Positions 40,896 through 49,354 of a stretch of 57,108 nt of DNA are shown here, piece after piece (position 1 is the first letter of the stretch; every line of letters starts with the position of its first letter). Under the pieces are notes generated by a model. It had not been told where the DNA came from, ran no database searches, and worked only from the letters and a program-made list of their open reading frames with translations. Where the stretch lies: positions 1 to 57,108 of the forward strand of contig JAFDYQ010000028.1 in the NCBI GenBank assembly GCA_018267365.1, read 5' to 3'. The position numbers and the translations under genes are program-made. Source of the stretch: Bacteroidota bacterium. Its GTDB lineage: Bacteria > Bacteroidota > Bacteroidia > Chitinophagales > LD1.

Positions 40896-41906
40896 ATGCC
40901 TTCTTACAAAGCACTCGAGGAACTCGTCAATATAGACTCACCCACCGGCTACACCGCTGAGGCTTCCAAATACATTCAAAACTATCTCACTCAGCTCGGC
41001 TACCAGCCGCAATACACAAATAAAGGAGCCGTGCGGTGCGCCCTGGGCGCAAACCCTACCCTCGCTATCGCCGCGCACGTAGACACGCTGGGAGCTATCG
41101 TATCCGGTGTCAAAAAAGACGGTACCCTCACCTTTAGCCCGCTCGGTGGCCTGCTGCTCACCAGCGCCGAGGGCGAGTACGTCAATATCATCACACTGAG
41201 CGGAAAGGTCTACACCGGCACATTACTTTTCGATGACCCTTCGGCCCATGCCAATCACAAGCGCGAGACCACGCACCGCAGTATAGACAATATGCACATC
41301 CGCATAGATGAAGAAGTATATAGCAGAGAGGATGTCGCTGCGCTCAAAATAAACATAGGAGATATCATTGCGTTTGAACCGCGCTACCGCGAATACCCTA
41401 ATGGCTTTATCAAGTCGCGCTTTATGGACAATAAGGCAGGTTGCTTTGTGCTATTTGAGCTAGCACGCCTGTGCAAAGAGAAAGGCCTCGCACCCGCTGT
41501 CGAGATATTTTTCTCCAACTATGAGGAAGTAGGCCACGGCGGCACCGTAGGCTACAGTGATACGGTGAGAGACCTGCTGGTGATAGACATGGGCGTACTG
41601 GGCGATGCCTGCGAGGGCACCGAGGTGCGCTGCTCCATCTGCGTCAAGGACTCCTCAGGCCCCTATGACTATGACTTCCGCAAAAAGCTCGTAGAGCTCT
41701 CTGAGGCCCGTAAAATCCCTTATGCACTCGATGTCTACCCATTCTATGGTAGTGACGGCAGTGCCGCGCTGCGTGCCGGGCGCGACTACCGGGTAGCATT
41801 GATCGGTCCCGGTGTGGCTGCATCGCACGGCGTAGAGCGCACACACAAAAAAGGCATAGAGGCTACGATAGACCTCTGTATGGCCTATATCGCAGACAGG
41901 AAATAA
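40896..41906 (+). CDS. M42-family metallopeptidase (aminopeptidase)
   Basis: A 336-residue di-zinc aminopeptidase of family M42 (glutamyl aminopeptidase/FrvX type). Metal and catalytic residues appear in order: His and Asp in IAAHVDTLG, Asp in RFMDNKAG, the Glu pair in SNYEEVGHGG, Asp in VIDMG, and the late His in ASHGVERTH. Cytosolic; forms tetrahedral 12-mers in characterised relatives. It is divergent from the PI-PLC gene. Confidence 0.92.
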   Translation: MPSYKALEELVNIDSPTGYTAEASKYIQNYLTQLGYQPQYTNKGAVRCALGANPTLAIAAHVDTLGAIVSGVKKDGTLTFSPLGGLLLTSAEGEYVNIITLSGKVYTGTLLFDDPSAHANHKRETTHRSIDNMHIRIDEEVYSREDVAALKINIGDIIAFEPRYREYPNGFIKSRFMDNKAGCFVLFELARLCKEKGLAPAVEIFFSNYEEVGHGGTVGYSDTVRDLLVIDMGVLGDACEGTEVRCSICVKDSSGPYDYDFRKKLVELSEARKIPYALDVYPFYGSDGSAALRAGRDYRVALIGPGVAASHGVERTHKKGIEATIDLCMAYIADRK

Positions 41907-41958
41907 TCCCCCGCTTTGAGGCTGGCATCAGATAGGTGGTTTTGAGATAAAAACCACC

Positions 41959-42393
41959 ATGAGCCACAATATCGTTCATAAAAATATTCGCATCAATGCC
42001 ACTCCGGAGCGGGTATGGCAGGCGCTCACAGATCCTGAGGAGACACGCAAATATTTTTTTCATGCGGGTGTATACTCTACTTTTACTGCGGGCAGTCCTA
42101 TCACATTCCGCGGGCGCATGTTCTGGATCATTCCCTTTGAGATGAAGGGTGTCGTGCTACGTGCTATACCCGGCCGTTTCCTGCAGTACACCCTTCAGAA
42201 TGGTCACGGCAGCAGTGCAGGCGTATCTACCGTCACTGATACACTCACCTATGACAATGGACAGACTCTCCTGACCATAGCAGATGATGTAGGTGATGCG
42301 CCCGGCGCGGAAAAACGTCTGGCCCGCTCGGAGAAAGGCTGGGATAAGATACTATCTGGCCTCAAAAATCACGTAGAGGGCGTGGCAGCATGA
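41959..42393 (+). CDS. SRPBCC (AHSA1-like) domain protein
   Basis: A 144-residue SRPBCC protein: NIVHKNIRINATPERVWQAL, then TDPEETRKYFFHAGVYSTF and GWDKILSGLKNHVEG. It is a monocistronic gene 52 bp after the peptidase and not obviously tied to a regulator. The ligand is unknown. Confidence 0.87.
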   Translation: MSHNIVHKNIRINATPERVWQALTDPEETRKYFFHAGVYSTFTAGSPITFRGRMFWIIPFEMKGVVLRAIPGRFLQYTLQNGHGSSAGVSTVTDTLTYDNGQTLLTIADDVGDAPGAEKRLARSEKGWDKILSGLKNHVEGVAA

Positions 42394-42555
42394 TTTTTCC
42401 TTTCTCCTTTTTATCGCCAGGATGTAATACGCTAGCGGACTCAAACCACTCTCTGTGTCTTTCTATGTATTACTATGTGTGCTATATGGTTCAAAAAAAC
42501 CTCTGCATCTCTGCGTCCCCGCCTACCGGCAGGCAGGTCTGCCGTAAAAATGTAT

Positions 42556-43245
42556 TTATACGATCAGCTCACCATTCACATCTGTGGTCAGTATCTCACT
42601 CATGTGGTCCAGCCATGGGCGCAGTACCCTGAAGTGTCCGCTCACCTTCTTCGCAAAATCATCTGCCAGCACCTCGGCATCTGTATAGTCATGACGAAAC
42701 AAGAACTGCTTATACCGCAGCAGGTCCGCCGCCGGGTGGTCTCGCTCGTAGCCTTTAGGCGTGTTTACCAGCTGGTCGCCCTGCATCTCGCCGTAGATAT
42801 CGCGCAGCCCTTTTGCCTTTAGTAGTTTGCGCCAGGCGTCATAGTTCAGGTCTATATCCTGGCGGATGCGGAGCAGATCCTTGGGCTCCGGGCCAAAGAA
42901 GCCGCAACCGATGAAGCTCGCCCCCGGCTGTATATGCACATAGTACCCGCCACGGCGCAGCTTGGTAGCGCGCTGCATACCTATAGACAGGCGCGGGCTG
43001 TATGGCGTCTTATCCTTGCTGAAGCGCACATCGCGGTAGATACGGTGCAGGCTCGCCTTGCCCGATTTTTTTTCTATCTCATCATGCTTTGCCATCTCGG
43101 CCAGCACCTGCTCCGCAAAGGCGATCATATTGCCATGCGCCGCCTCATATTGCCCTCTGTGTGCTTCAAACCAGGGCCGCTCATTATGTTTCGCCAGATC
43201 CTTGAGAAATTTCAGTGTGGCGGGCTGTATGGTGTGTGGTTTCAT
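42556..43245 (-). CDS. DUF2461 family protein
   Basis: A 229-residue protein of the DUF2461/TIGR02453 family: TLKFLKDLAKHNERPWFEAH near the N-terminus, RIYRDVRFSKDKTPYSPRL, and GGYYVHIQPGASFIGCGFFG. The function of this widespread family is unknown. It has no neighbours on its strand in operon distance. Confidence 0.92.
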   Translation of the reverse strand: MKPHTIQPATLKFLKDLAKHNERPWFEAHRGQYEAAHGNMIAFAEQVLAEMAKHDEIEKKSGKASLHRIYRDVRFSKDKTPYSPRLSIGMQRATKLRRGGYYVHIQPGASFIGCGFFGPEPKDLLRIRQDIDLNYDAWRKLLKAKGLRDIYGEMQGDQLVNTPKGYERDHPAADLLRYKQFLFRHDYTDAEVLADDFAKKVSGHFRVLRPWLDHMSEILTTDVNGELIV

Positions 43246-43294
43246 TCTTCTGTTGTTCTTTTAGAAATGTGATAGGTCTAAATACTTTGAAGCA

Positions 43295-43933
43295 CTATGA
43301 CTCCACATTCACTTCTAGGGTCACTGCCCCGCGTGTGTTGCGATGTACTTCTACTCCCGACAGGTCCAGGTCAGAAAGATCGTGCCCCCAGATCTGGTAT
43401 TTCCCATTTGTCTCATTCCGATTCTGGACCACTTGCCTTTCTGCTAGCGGTATCACTTTTACTGTGGTCGTGATAGATTCGGTTTCATAGATCTCATGAT
43501 ACTTTTTGCAGATCAAGGATGCTAATTGCCCTCTGGTGAAACCGCCTTGCGACTTAAGGATAAATCTGACAGGGGTACCCAGAGGATAGTCAATATAAAG
43601 TGTGACTGACTCAGAGCTTATAACGATCTCGTCTTTACTGGCCAGATCCTTTAGGTCTGATGCTGGGGAGTCAATATGGACCATATGCTTATAGCCATCT
43701 TCATATTCCTGTGCATCTTCTCCGTAGATCTTTACTTTAAAATCTATAGATGCGACCACATCTCCAAAAGTGTCAGTATGATTCGCTGATGCCTCTTTTT
43801 GCGCTTTTGCTTTTACCTCCTCCATATTGATCTTGGGTATATCGGGCGGAGGTATCACTGGGGCGTTGGAGGTATTTGTACAGGAAACAAATATCAATAT
43901 GGGCATCACTCCAAAAAGGGATAGGATTTTCAT
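43295..43933 (-). CDS. Hypothetical lipoprotein
   Basis: The start is set at ATG 43933 (MKILSLFGVMPILIFVSCTN). The lipobox ends at Cys18. The mature ~195 residues begin with a Pro-rich linker (NAPVIPPPDIPKINMEE), a short helix and then a beta-rich domain. No family is recognised. Confidence 0.75.
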   Translation of the reverse strand: MKILSLFGVMPILIFVSCTNTSNAPVIPPPDIPKINMEEVKAKAQKEASANHTDTFGDVVASIDFKVKIYGEDAQEYEDGYKHMVHIDSPASDLKDLASKDEIVISSESVTLYIDYPLGTPVRFILKSQGGFTRGQLASLICKKYHEIYETESITTTVKVIPLAERQVVQNRNETNGKYQIWGHDLSDLDLSGVEVHRNTRGAVTLEVNVES

Positions 43934-43977
43934 AAAATGAATATAGTAAGTGAAAAATACTTTACGAACAACCCTCT

Positions 43978-44072
43978 TTGTCATTCCGTAGCGCAGCGTA
44001 GGAATCTTGTCTTTGCCTTGCCTCATACAAGATGTCTACGTTTCACTCCGACATGACAATACAATAAAGCCC
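43978..44072. repeat. Dispersed intergenic repeat (TCATTCCG/GACATGACAAT type)
   Basis: This stretch begins TTGTCATTCCGTAGCGCAGC and ends TCCGACATGACAATAC. The ends are in inverse orientation to each other (GTCATTCCG/CGACATGAC). It is related in style to 106-125 at the window start and is non-coding. Confidence 0.5.
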
Positions 44073-44579
44073 TCACACCCGCGTCAGTTCCCTGATGATA
44101 CCCTCATGCTGCGGATACTGCGCTGTCAGTGCCACCCGCTCCGCCATCTCAAAGTCTGCAAAGTCAAAGCCCGGCGCCACCGTACAGCCCACCAGCGCAT
44201 AGCCATCGCGCACCGCACACCTCGACGCAAACCAATCCCCGTGATGGACCACAGCCTGCGGCGTCTCGCCCGCGCTGATGTCCTTGCCCAGTTTTATCAC
44301 GCTTAGATCGCCAGCATCGTTGAGTACATAGATATCTATCGCATCGCCATCGTAGTGGTGCCAGACTTCATCGGCTTTGATCCTGTGCCACGCAGAGAAT
44401 GTCTCTCCCGGCAGCAGGAAGTAGATAGCCGTGCCGTGGCTGCGCTCGCCTCCATACCTTGTGGGCAGGTGTGTAGCGGCGGTGCTTTCCGCGCAGCGGT
44501 AGGTCTCCCTGTACCAGCCACCCTCGGGGTGCGGTAGCAGCTCCAGCGTATCGATATAGTCTTGAGCTTTGCTATTCAT
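44073..44579 (-). CDS. Cupin DUF985 family protein
   Basis: A 168-residue single-domain cupin (Cupin_5/DUF985): LELLPHPEGGWYRETYR, TAIYFLLPGETFSAWHRIKA, DEVWHHYDGDAIDIYVL and GCTVAPGFDFADFEMA. His residues in WHRIK and VWHHYDG are candidate metal ligands. The role is unknown, possibly sugar or nucleotide-sugar related. Confidence 0.92.
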   Translation of the reverse strand: MNSKAQDYIDTLELLPHPEGGWYRETYRCAESTAATHLPTRYGGERSHGTAIYFLLPGETFSAWHRIKADEVWHHYDGDAIDIYVLNDAGDLSVIKLGKDISAGETPQAVVHHGDWFASRCAVRDGYALVGCTVAPGFDFADFEMAERVALTAQYPQHEGIIRELTRV

Positions 44580-44634
44580 GATACTCTAAAGTAGAGATTA
44601 ATTTGCCTTCCTTAGCAGCATAAAGAGATCTATA

Positions 44635-45396
44635 GTGTCAGAGAAAATAATAGGCATCATGGGCGCCATGCACGAGGAGATAGACGGTATTGCCGCGCTC
44701 ATGACTGACGTGCAGACTGAGCAGCGGGGAGGTCGCACCTATCACAGTGGCACTCTCAACGGTGTGCGCGTCATACTCACCTTCTCCCGCTGGGGCAAGG
44801 TAGCCGCCGCAGCCACCGCCACCCATCTGATACTACAGTACAGAGTCACCGACATCATCTTCACAGGCGTAGCGGGTGCGATAGATGAGCGCCTGCGTGT
44901 GGGCGATATTGTACTGGCGCAGCGGCTCATCCATCATGACCTCGATGGCCGCCCGCTGATGCCGCGCTATGAGGTGCCGCTGCTGGGTGTCACGTACTTT
45001 CCCGCGCATGAGGACCATTTGAAACGAGCCGGCACAGTGATACAGCAGCTTTTGGATAGCGGCCGGCTCATATCGGCCATTTCTTCCGACAGGCTCCACC
45101 TATTTGGCATCGAGCATCCGCAGCTCTACATAGGCGATATAGCCAGCGGAGATCAGTTTATCTCCGCGCAGCATCACCGAGATGCCATCACAGCGCACCT
45201 GCCCGATATACTATGTGTAGAGATGGAGGGCGCGGCTGTGGCGCAGGTGTGCTACGAGTACGGCGTGCCATGCAGCGTGATACGCACTATCTCAGATACG
45301 GCAGACGACAGGTCTCACATAGACTTCGCCAGATTTATACCTGTAGCCGGCACCTACGCTGTGCAGATGATCAGTGCCATACTGGCGGAGATGTGA
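44635..45396 (+). CDS. mtnN: 5'-methylthioadenosine/S-adenosylhomocysteine nucleosidase
   Basis: A 253-residue MTA/SAH nucleosidase that removes adenine from methylthioadenosine and S-adenosylhomocysteine, recycling SAM by-products. It starts with GTG (44635). Landmarks are IGIMGAMHEEIDGI, IIFTGVAGAIDERLRVGDIV, the substrate Glu in CVEMEGAAVAQVCYEYGVP and the catalytic Asp in RTISDTADD. Cytosolic. It is divergent from the cupin gene. Confidence 0.95.
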   Translation: MSEKIIGIMGAMHEEIDGIAALMTDVQTEQRGGRTYHSGTLNGVRVILTFSRWGKVAAAATATHLILQYRVTDIIFTGVAGAIDERLRVGDIVLAQRLIHHDLDGRPLMPRYEVPLLGVTYFPAHEDHLKRAGTVIQQLLDSGRLISAISSDRLHLFGIEHPQLYIGDIASGDQFISAQHHRDAITAHLPDILCVEMEGAAVAQVCYEYGVPCSVIRTISDTADDRSHIDFARFIPVAGTYAVQMISAILAEM

Positions 45397-45513
45397 TCCT
45401 GCCGGCTCCTGTCAGCTTTCCGATTTTTCACATAATATTTGACTTTATGAATGGATCGGAATGTTTATCCTTGCGCCCGCAAACGGGCTCCTGATGCCCT
45501 GCATCCCTATCAT

Positions 45514-47682
45514 ATGAAGTACAAATACCTTCTCTTTTTCCTGCTGCTTTGCAGCCTCTCTGCCATGGCGCAGGCCCCGCAGGGCATCAGCTACCAGGCC
45601 ATAGTGCGCAATAGCGCCGGCGCAGTCACTGCCAATCAGACCGTAGCCCTCCGGCTCTCTATCCTCCGCGGCTCCTCTGCGGGCACGGCGGTATATACTG
45701 AGGTGCACCATCCGCGCAGCAACCAGTTTGGCCTGGTCAATGTGACCATCGGCAGCGGCACGGCCACGCTGGGTACATTCCCTGCTATCAACTGGGGCAG
45801 TGGCCCTTATTACCTCGAGGTGGCTCTCGATGTCACAAACGGCAGCAGCTATGCCGTGATGGGCACGCAGCAGCTGATGAGTGTGCCATATGCTTTGTTT
45901 GCAGAGCGATCTAATACGCCGGGCACCACAGGCCCTGCCGGACCGACAGGTGCAGCCGGCGTCACAGGCCCTGCGGGCAATACCGGCGCTACAGGACTGA
46001 CAGGCCCTACTGGTGCCCCAGGTATAGCGGGCCCTACAGGACCAGCCGGCGCGACAGGTGCCACAGGCAATACAGGAAACACAGGTGCGACAGGTGCCAC
46101 AGGTACTACCGGCCCGTCAGGCGCAGCAGGCATCACCGGCCCTGCGGGCAATACAGGCGCAACAGGCCTCACTGGCCCCACAGGGGCACAAGGCATAGCG
46201 GGCGCTACAGGCCTGACAGGCGCTACCGGCATCACCGGCCCTACGGGCAATAGCGGCGCGACAGGTGCTACCGGTGCTGGTGGTGGCGCTACCGGACCTA
46301 CAGGCCCGACCGGCCTCACTGGCGCGCAAGGCACCGTGGGTGCTGCAGGGCCTACCGGTGTGACAGGCGCTACAGGCGCACAGGGTGTGCCGGGTATCAC
46401 CGGTCCCACCGGCGCTCAGGGCGTAGCTGGCATCACAGGGTCTACCGGCTCCCAGGGTGTACAGGGTATCACAGGCGCTACAGGTGCCACCGGCATAGCC
46501 GGGCCTACCGGCGCGCAGGGCACAGCAGGACCTACCGGCCTCCAGGGCATCACAGGTGCTATGGGGCCTACAGGCCCCACAGGCGCCCAGGGTATCGCCG
46601 GGCCTACGGGTAGCATCGGCGTCACCGGTCCTACGGGCGTGCAGGGATTGACTGGCCCTACTGGCCTCTCGGGCCCGACAGGTGCCCAGGGTGTAGCTGG
46701 TCCTACGGGTAGTATCGGCATCACAGGTCCTACTGGTGCACAGGGATTGACTGGCCCTATTGGCCCTACAGGCCCCACAGGCCCCACAGGTGCGCAGGGT
46801 ATCACTGGTCCTACGGGTAGCATCGGCCTCACAGGCCCTACGGGCGCGCAGGGTATCACAGGTCCTACGGGCCTGACCGGACCTACGGGTGCCACCGGTA
46901 TCGCGGGCCCCACCGGCCTCACGGGTGTGCAGGGCCTCATTGGTCCTACCGGCATGCAGGGTGTGGCGGGTACTACTGGCGCTACCGGTCCGGCTGGCGG
47001 CCCTACCGGCCCTACTGGTCCCACCGGCCCTACCGGAGATATACCTCCCGGCGCAGCCGCAGGCAATACCCTCTACTGGGACGGTACCCAATGGATCAAT
47101 AACAGCAATATCTACAACAATGGCGGCAACATAGGCATAGGCAATAGCGCACCGGCGCAGAAACTGCACCTGACGGGCAGTATCATGCTCTCCGGCGCAG
47201 TGATGGCGCAGGATGCTACACAAGATATCACGCTGATACCGGGCAGCAGCGCAGATATATCTGCCTCCGGCAAAAGAGTGAAAAAAGTAGCCCGCGCCAC
47301 TGACAGCCTCGATGCAGTGAATGCAAAGGCTATCCTATACCAGCAGCTCACCTATGACAGCGCCACCGGCACCACTAATAGCTACACCATAGCCCTCACA
47401 CCGGCACCGGCACGCTACCTGCCGGGCATGATGCTCACTTTCAAGGCTAATGCCGCTAATACCGCTGCAGCTACGCTGAATTTAAACGGCCTCGGCGCCA
47501 TGGCGATCAAAAAGAACGTGGCTACCAGCCTCGCCGCCGGCGATATAGCCGCAGGCCAGATGGTCGTAGTCATCTATGATGGCACGGCCTTTCAGATGAT
47601 CAGCCCTGTGGCGGGCGGCGGTGGCAGCAGCGCCGGCAGCCCGGCAGACCAGACATTGATATACACTACCAGAGGATTTTAA
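45514..47682 (+). CDS. Large secreted collagen-like protein
   Basis: The start is set at ATG 45514 ([20 protein letters not shown]), giving a clean signal peptide and 722 residues. The N-terminal ~115 residues are a Bacteroidota-type domain ([20 protein letters not shown] ... [11 protein letters not shown]). DNA 45922-47046 encodes ~375 residues of Gly-X-Y repeats dominated by GPTG, GATG and GAQG. The C-terminal part has a short [17 protein letters not shown] segment common in Bacteroidota tail-fibre-like surface proteins. A trimeric collagen-like stalk at the cell surface is likely. No T9SS domain is present. Confidence 0.88.
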   Translation: MKYKYLLFFLLLCSLSAMAQAPQGISYQAIVRNSAGAVTANQTVALRLSILRGSSAGTAVYTEVHHPRSNQFGLVNVTIGSGTATLGTFPAINWGSGPYYLEVALDVTNGSSYAVMGTQQLMSVPYALFAERSNTPGTTGPAGPTGAAGVTGPAGNTGATGLTGPTGAPGIAGPTGPAGATGATGNTGNTGATGATGTTGPSGAAGITGPAGNTGATGLTGPTGAQGIAGATGLTGATGITGPTGNSGATGATGAGGGATGPTGPTGLTGAQGTVGAAGPTGVTGATGAQGVPGITGPTGAQGVAGITGSTGSQGVQGITGATGATGIAGPTGAQGTAGPTGLQGITGAMGPTGPTGAQGIAGPTGSIGVTGPTGVQGLTGPTGLSGPTGAQGVAGPTGSIGITGPTGAQGLTGPIGPTGPTGPTGAQGITGPTGSIGLTGPTGAQGITGPTGLTGPTGATGIAGPTGLTGVQGLIGPTGMQGVAGTTGATGPAGGPTGPTGPTGPTGDIPPGAAAGNTLYWDGTQWINNSNIYNNGGNIGIGNSAPAQKLHLTGSIMLSGAVMAQDATQDITLIPGSSADISASGKRVKKVARATDSLDAVNAKAILYQQLTYDSATGTTNSYTIALTPAPARYLPGMMLTFKANAANTAAATLNLNGLGAMAIKKNVATSLAAGDIAAGQMVVVIYDGTAFQMISPVAGGGGSSAGSPADQTLIYTTRGF

Positions 47683-47706
47683 GAAACTACAATAAACACG
47701 ATCAAC

Positions 47707-48135
47707 ATGAAGAAACTCATTCTCACGCTCGCCATCGCCATGCTGGCATGTATCGGCACCTATGCTCAGGGCACACTACAGTTCAATAGGGTAGTGGACG
47801 CTACCTACTATAATGCAGCACTCCAGCCATCCTCACCTACTATCGGCAGCATTACCATTCCAGCCGGCAAGGTCTGGAAGTTTGAGAGCGCCTCGGCCTT
47901 TCAGGGTTCGTCTGCTGCACCAGTGGCGGGCTTCAGTGCGACCTACGCTATCACCGTCGGAGATCACAACCTGATATACTTTGTAAGCGGTGGCAGCTAC
48001 CAGGTATCCAACTACTGCCCTGTCTGGCTGCCTGCCGGCACCTATGCCGTCAAGATCGTGTCGAGCAATAACAACGCCGGCACCTATGCCGTGACAGCTG
48101 CGCTATCGGCTATAGAGTACAACATCGTACCGTAG
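47707..48135 (+). CDS. Small secreted hypothetical protein (142 aa)
   Basis: Signal peptide (MKKLILTLAIAMLACIGTYA) and a ~120-residue beta-rich mature part ending LSAIEYNIVP. It lies 24 bp after the collagen-like gene on the same strand, so the two are probably co-transcribed and may act together at the surface. Confidence 0.78.
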   Translation: MKKLILTLAIAMLACIGTYAQGTLQFNRVVDATYYNAALQPSSPTIGSITIPAGKVWKFESASAFQGSSAAPVAGFSATYAITVGDHNLIYFVSGGSYQVSNYCPVWLPAGTYAVKIVSSNNNAGTYAVTAALSAIEYNIVP

Positions 48136-48142
48136 AGGAAAA

Positions 48143-48180
48143 GGTTGGCAGGTGACTGGTGGCGGGTGGCTGGAATACAA
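48143..48180 (-). repeat. 38-bp repeat, inverted copy of 37366-37403
   Basis: It matches the reverse complement of 37366-37403 at 37 of 38 positions and has 7-bp periodicity (GGTTGGC, AGGTGAC, TGGTGGC, GGGTGGC). It is followed to 48285 by CTTTGCG/CTCTGCGG-type repeat sequence. Confidence 0.7.
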
Positions 48181-48285
48181 TCGCTTATTGCCACTCCACA
48201 GCACATGGCATGCAAGGCGTGTATTACTATGTCTCTATGTAGCTAAAAAGCTCGGCGTCTCCGCGCCTCTGCGGTGAAAGAATCA

Positions 48286-49257
48286 TCAACCAAACAGTGA
48301 CCCGAAGAGATCCAGCTGCTGCATCTCCTTCTCCTCCTTCTTCTTCTTCACTGGCTTGCTATGGACTACCTCCACTGAGGCCTCATCGTCTATCTTGCGG
48401 ATCACCACAGAGACCGAGTAGCCCGTCACCGTCACCTCACCAAACTCGCTCATCTTGCGCGTGCTGTCCAGCACACACTCTATACGCGTACCATTCTTGA
48501 AGAGCGCCCCCTGATTGATCACTTCATTCTTAAAGTCCTCGTCCTTCATGCCAAAGCTGATGGTGCGGCCTGTAGCTTGGTAGATACCCTTCCACTTGTA
48601 GTTGCCTACCTTGAGCACCGGGCTGATGATCTCTATGATCGCCTGCTCATCCGTCTCCGGCTTCAGCGTATCTGCCACCAGCATATAGGTGTCAAATTTC
48701 TTGCGGCTCACACTGGCGGGTTTGCCCATAGGCATATTGTCAGCTTTCAGCTGCTGCACGGCCAGTTTGGTCACTTTCTCGCTGTTAGCTATCTGGCGGT
48801 AGAAGTTTGACTTCAGCTTGATGATCTTCAGGTTGCTCGCTATGAGCGCCGCAGCGCTGTCCATATCTACTTTCACACCCTCCTCCTCACGCTCGTAGCC
48901 ACGTATCTCACGGCGCAGCTTATCCATCGCTTTTTTGGTCGCATCCTTATCTTCTTCGCTCACTACCTTCTCTATATCCACCTCCAGCGGCAGCACATAG
49001 TGGAAGAGCGCCACCGCCACACTGCGCACATACTCGCTCTTGCTGCGCAGCAGGTAGCGCTCCACCAGGCCGCCCTCGGTGTAGGCCTCGGTCTCCACCT
49101 GTATACGCCCGTTGAGTATCGTAGATATCTCTTTGAGTATGCCCAGCAGGTTCAGCTCGCACTTATTGCGGATGGTCGCATTCATACTATGCGAGTCATC
49201 GGCAAAGTAATAATGCAGCTCTACCTTGGTCACGCCTTCTTTCACACTTATAGCCAT
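48286..49257 (-). CDS. Hypothetical protein with C-terminal sliding-clamp-binding motif
   Basis: A 323-residue cytoplasmic protein. The N-terminal ~110 residues (VTKVELHYYFADDSHSMNAT, ELNLLGILKEIS, AYTEGGLVERYLL) form an alpha/beta domain. The centre is helical and charged, followed by a beta-rich part (PVLKVGNYKWKGIYQATGRT). A Lys/Glu linker then leads to the extreme C-terminus QQLDLFGSLFG. QLDLF (314-318) is the consensus beta-clamp-binding pentapeptide, suggesting recruitment to replication or repair sites. The family is not recognised. Confidence 0.75.
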   Translation of the reverse strand: MAISVKEGVTKVELHYYFADDSHSMNATIRNKCELNLLGILKEISTILNGRIQVETEAYTEGGLVERYLLRSKSEYVRSVAVALFHYVLPLEVDIEKVVSEEDKDATKKAMDKLRREIRGYEREEEGVKVDMDSAAALIASNLKIIKLKSNFYRQIANSEKVTKLAVQQLKADNMPMGKPASVSRKKFDTYMLVADTLKPETDEQAIIEIISPVLKVGNYKWKGIYQATGRTISFGMKDEDFKNEVINQGALFKNGTRIECVLDSTRKMSEFGEVTVTGYSVSVVIRKIDDEASVEVVHSKPVKKKKEEKEMQQLDLFGSLFG

Positions 49258-49354
49258 AGTCAGATCACCCGGTTTTGAAAAACGGGGTAGCGAATTTAAC
49301 CTTTTGGGGCGTATTATGGTAGGATAGGAGGTAGGCTGCTGCCATTGCGGCGCA

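Noticed and set aside
45849..47223. Several long antisense and alternate-frame ORFs (up to 368 codons) across the collagen-like gene
   Set aside because: They arise from the GGN-CCN-ACN codon repetition of the Gly-X-Y region. Their low-complexity Pro/Ala/Val or Cys/Arg products resemble no protein, and the plus-strand frame has a signal peptide and sensible flanks.
45514..47682. Phage tail fibre identity for the collagen-like protein
   Set aside because: It has a Sec signal peptide, a Bacteroidota surface-protein N-domain and a secreted neighbour, and lies 7 kb from the phage-type cluster on the opposite strand.
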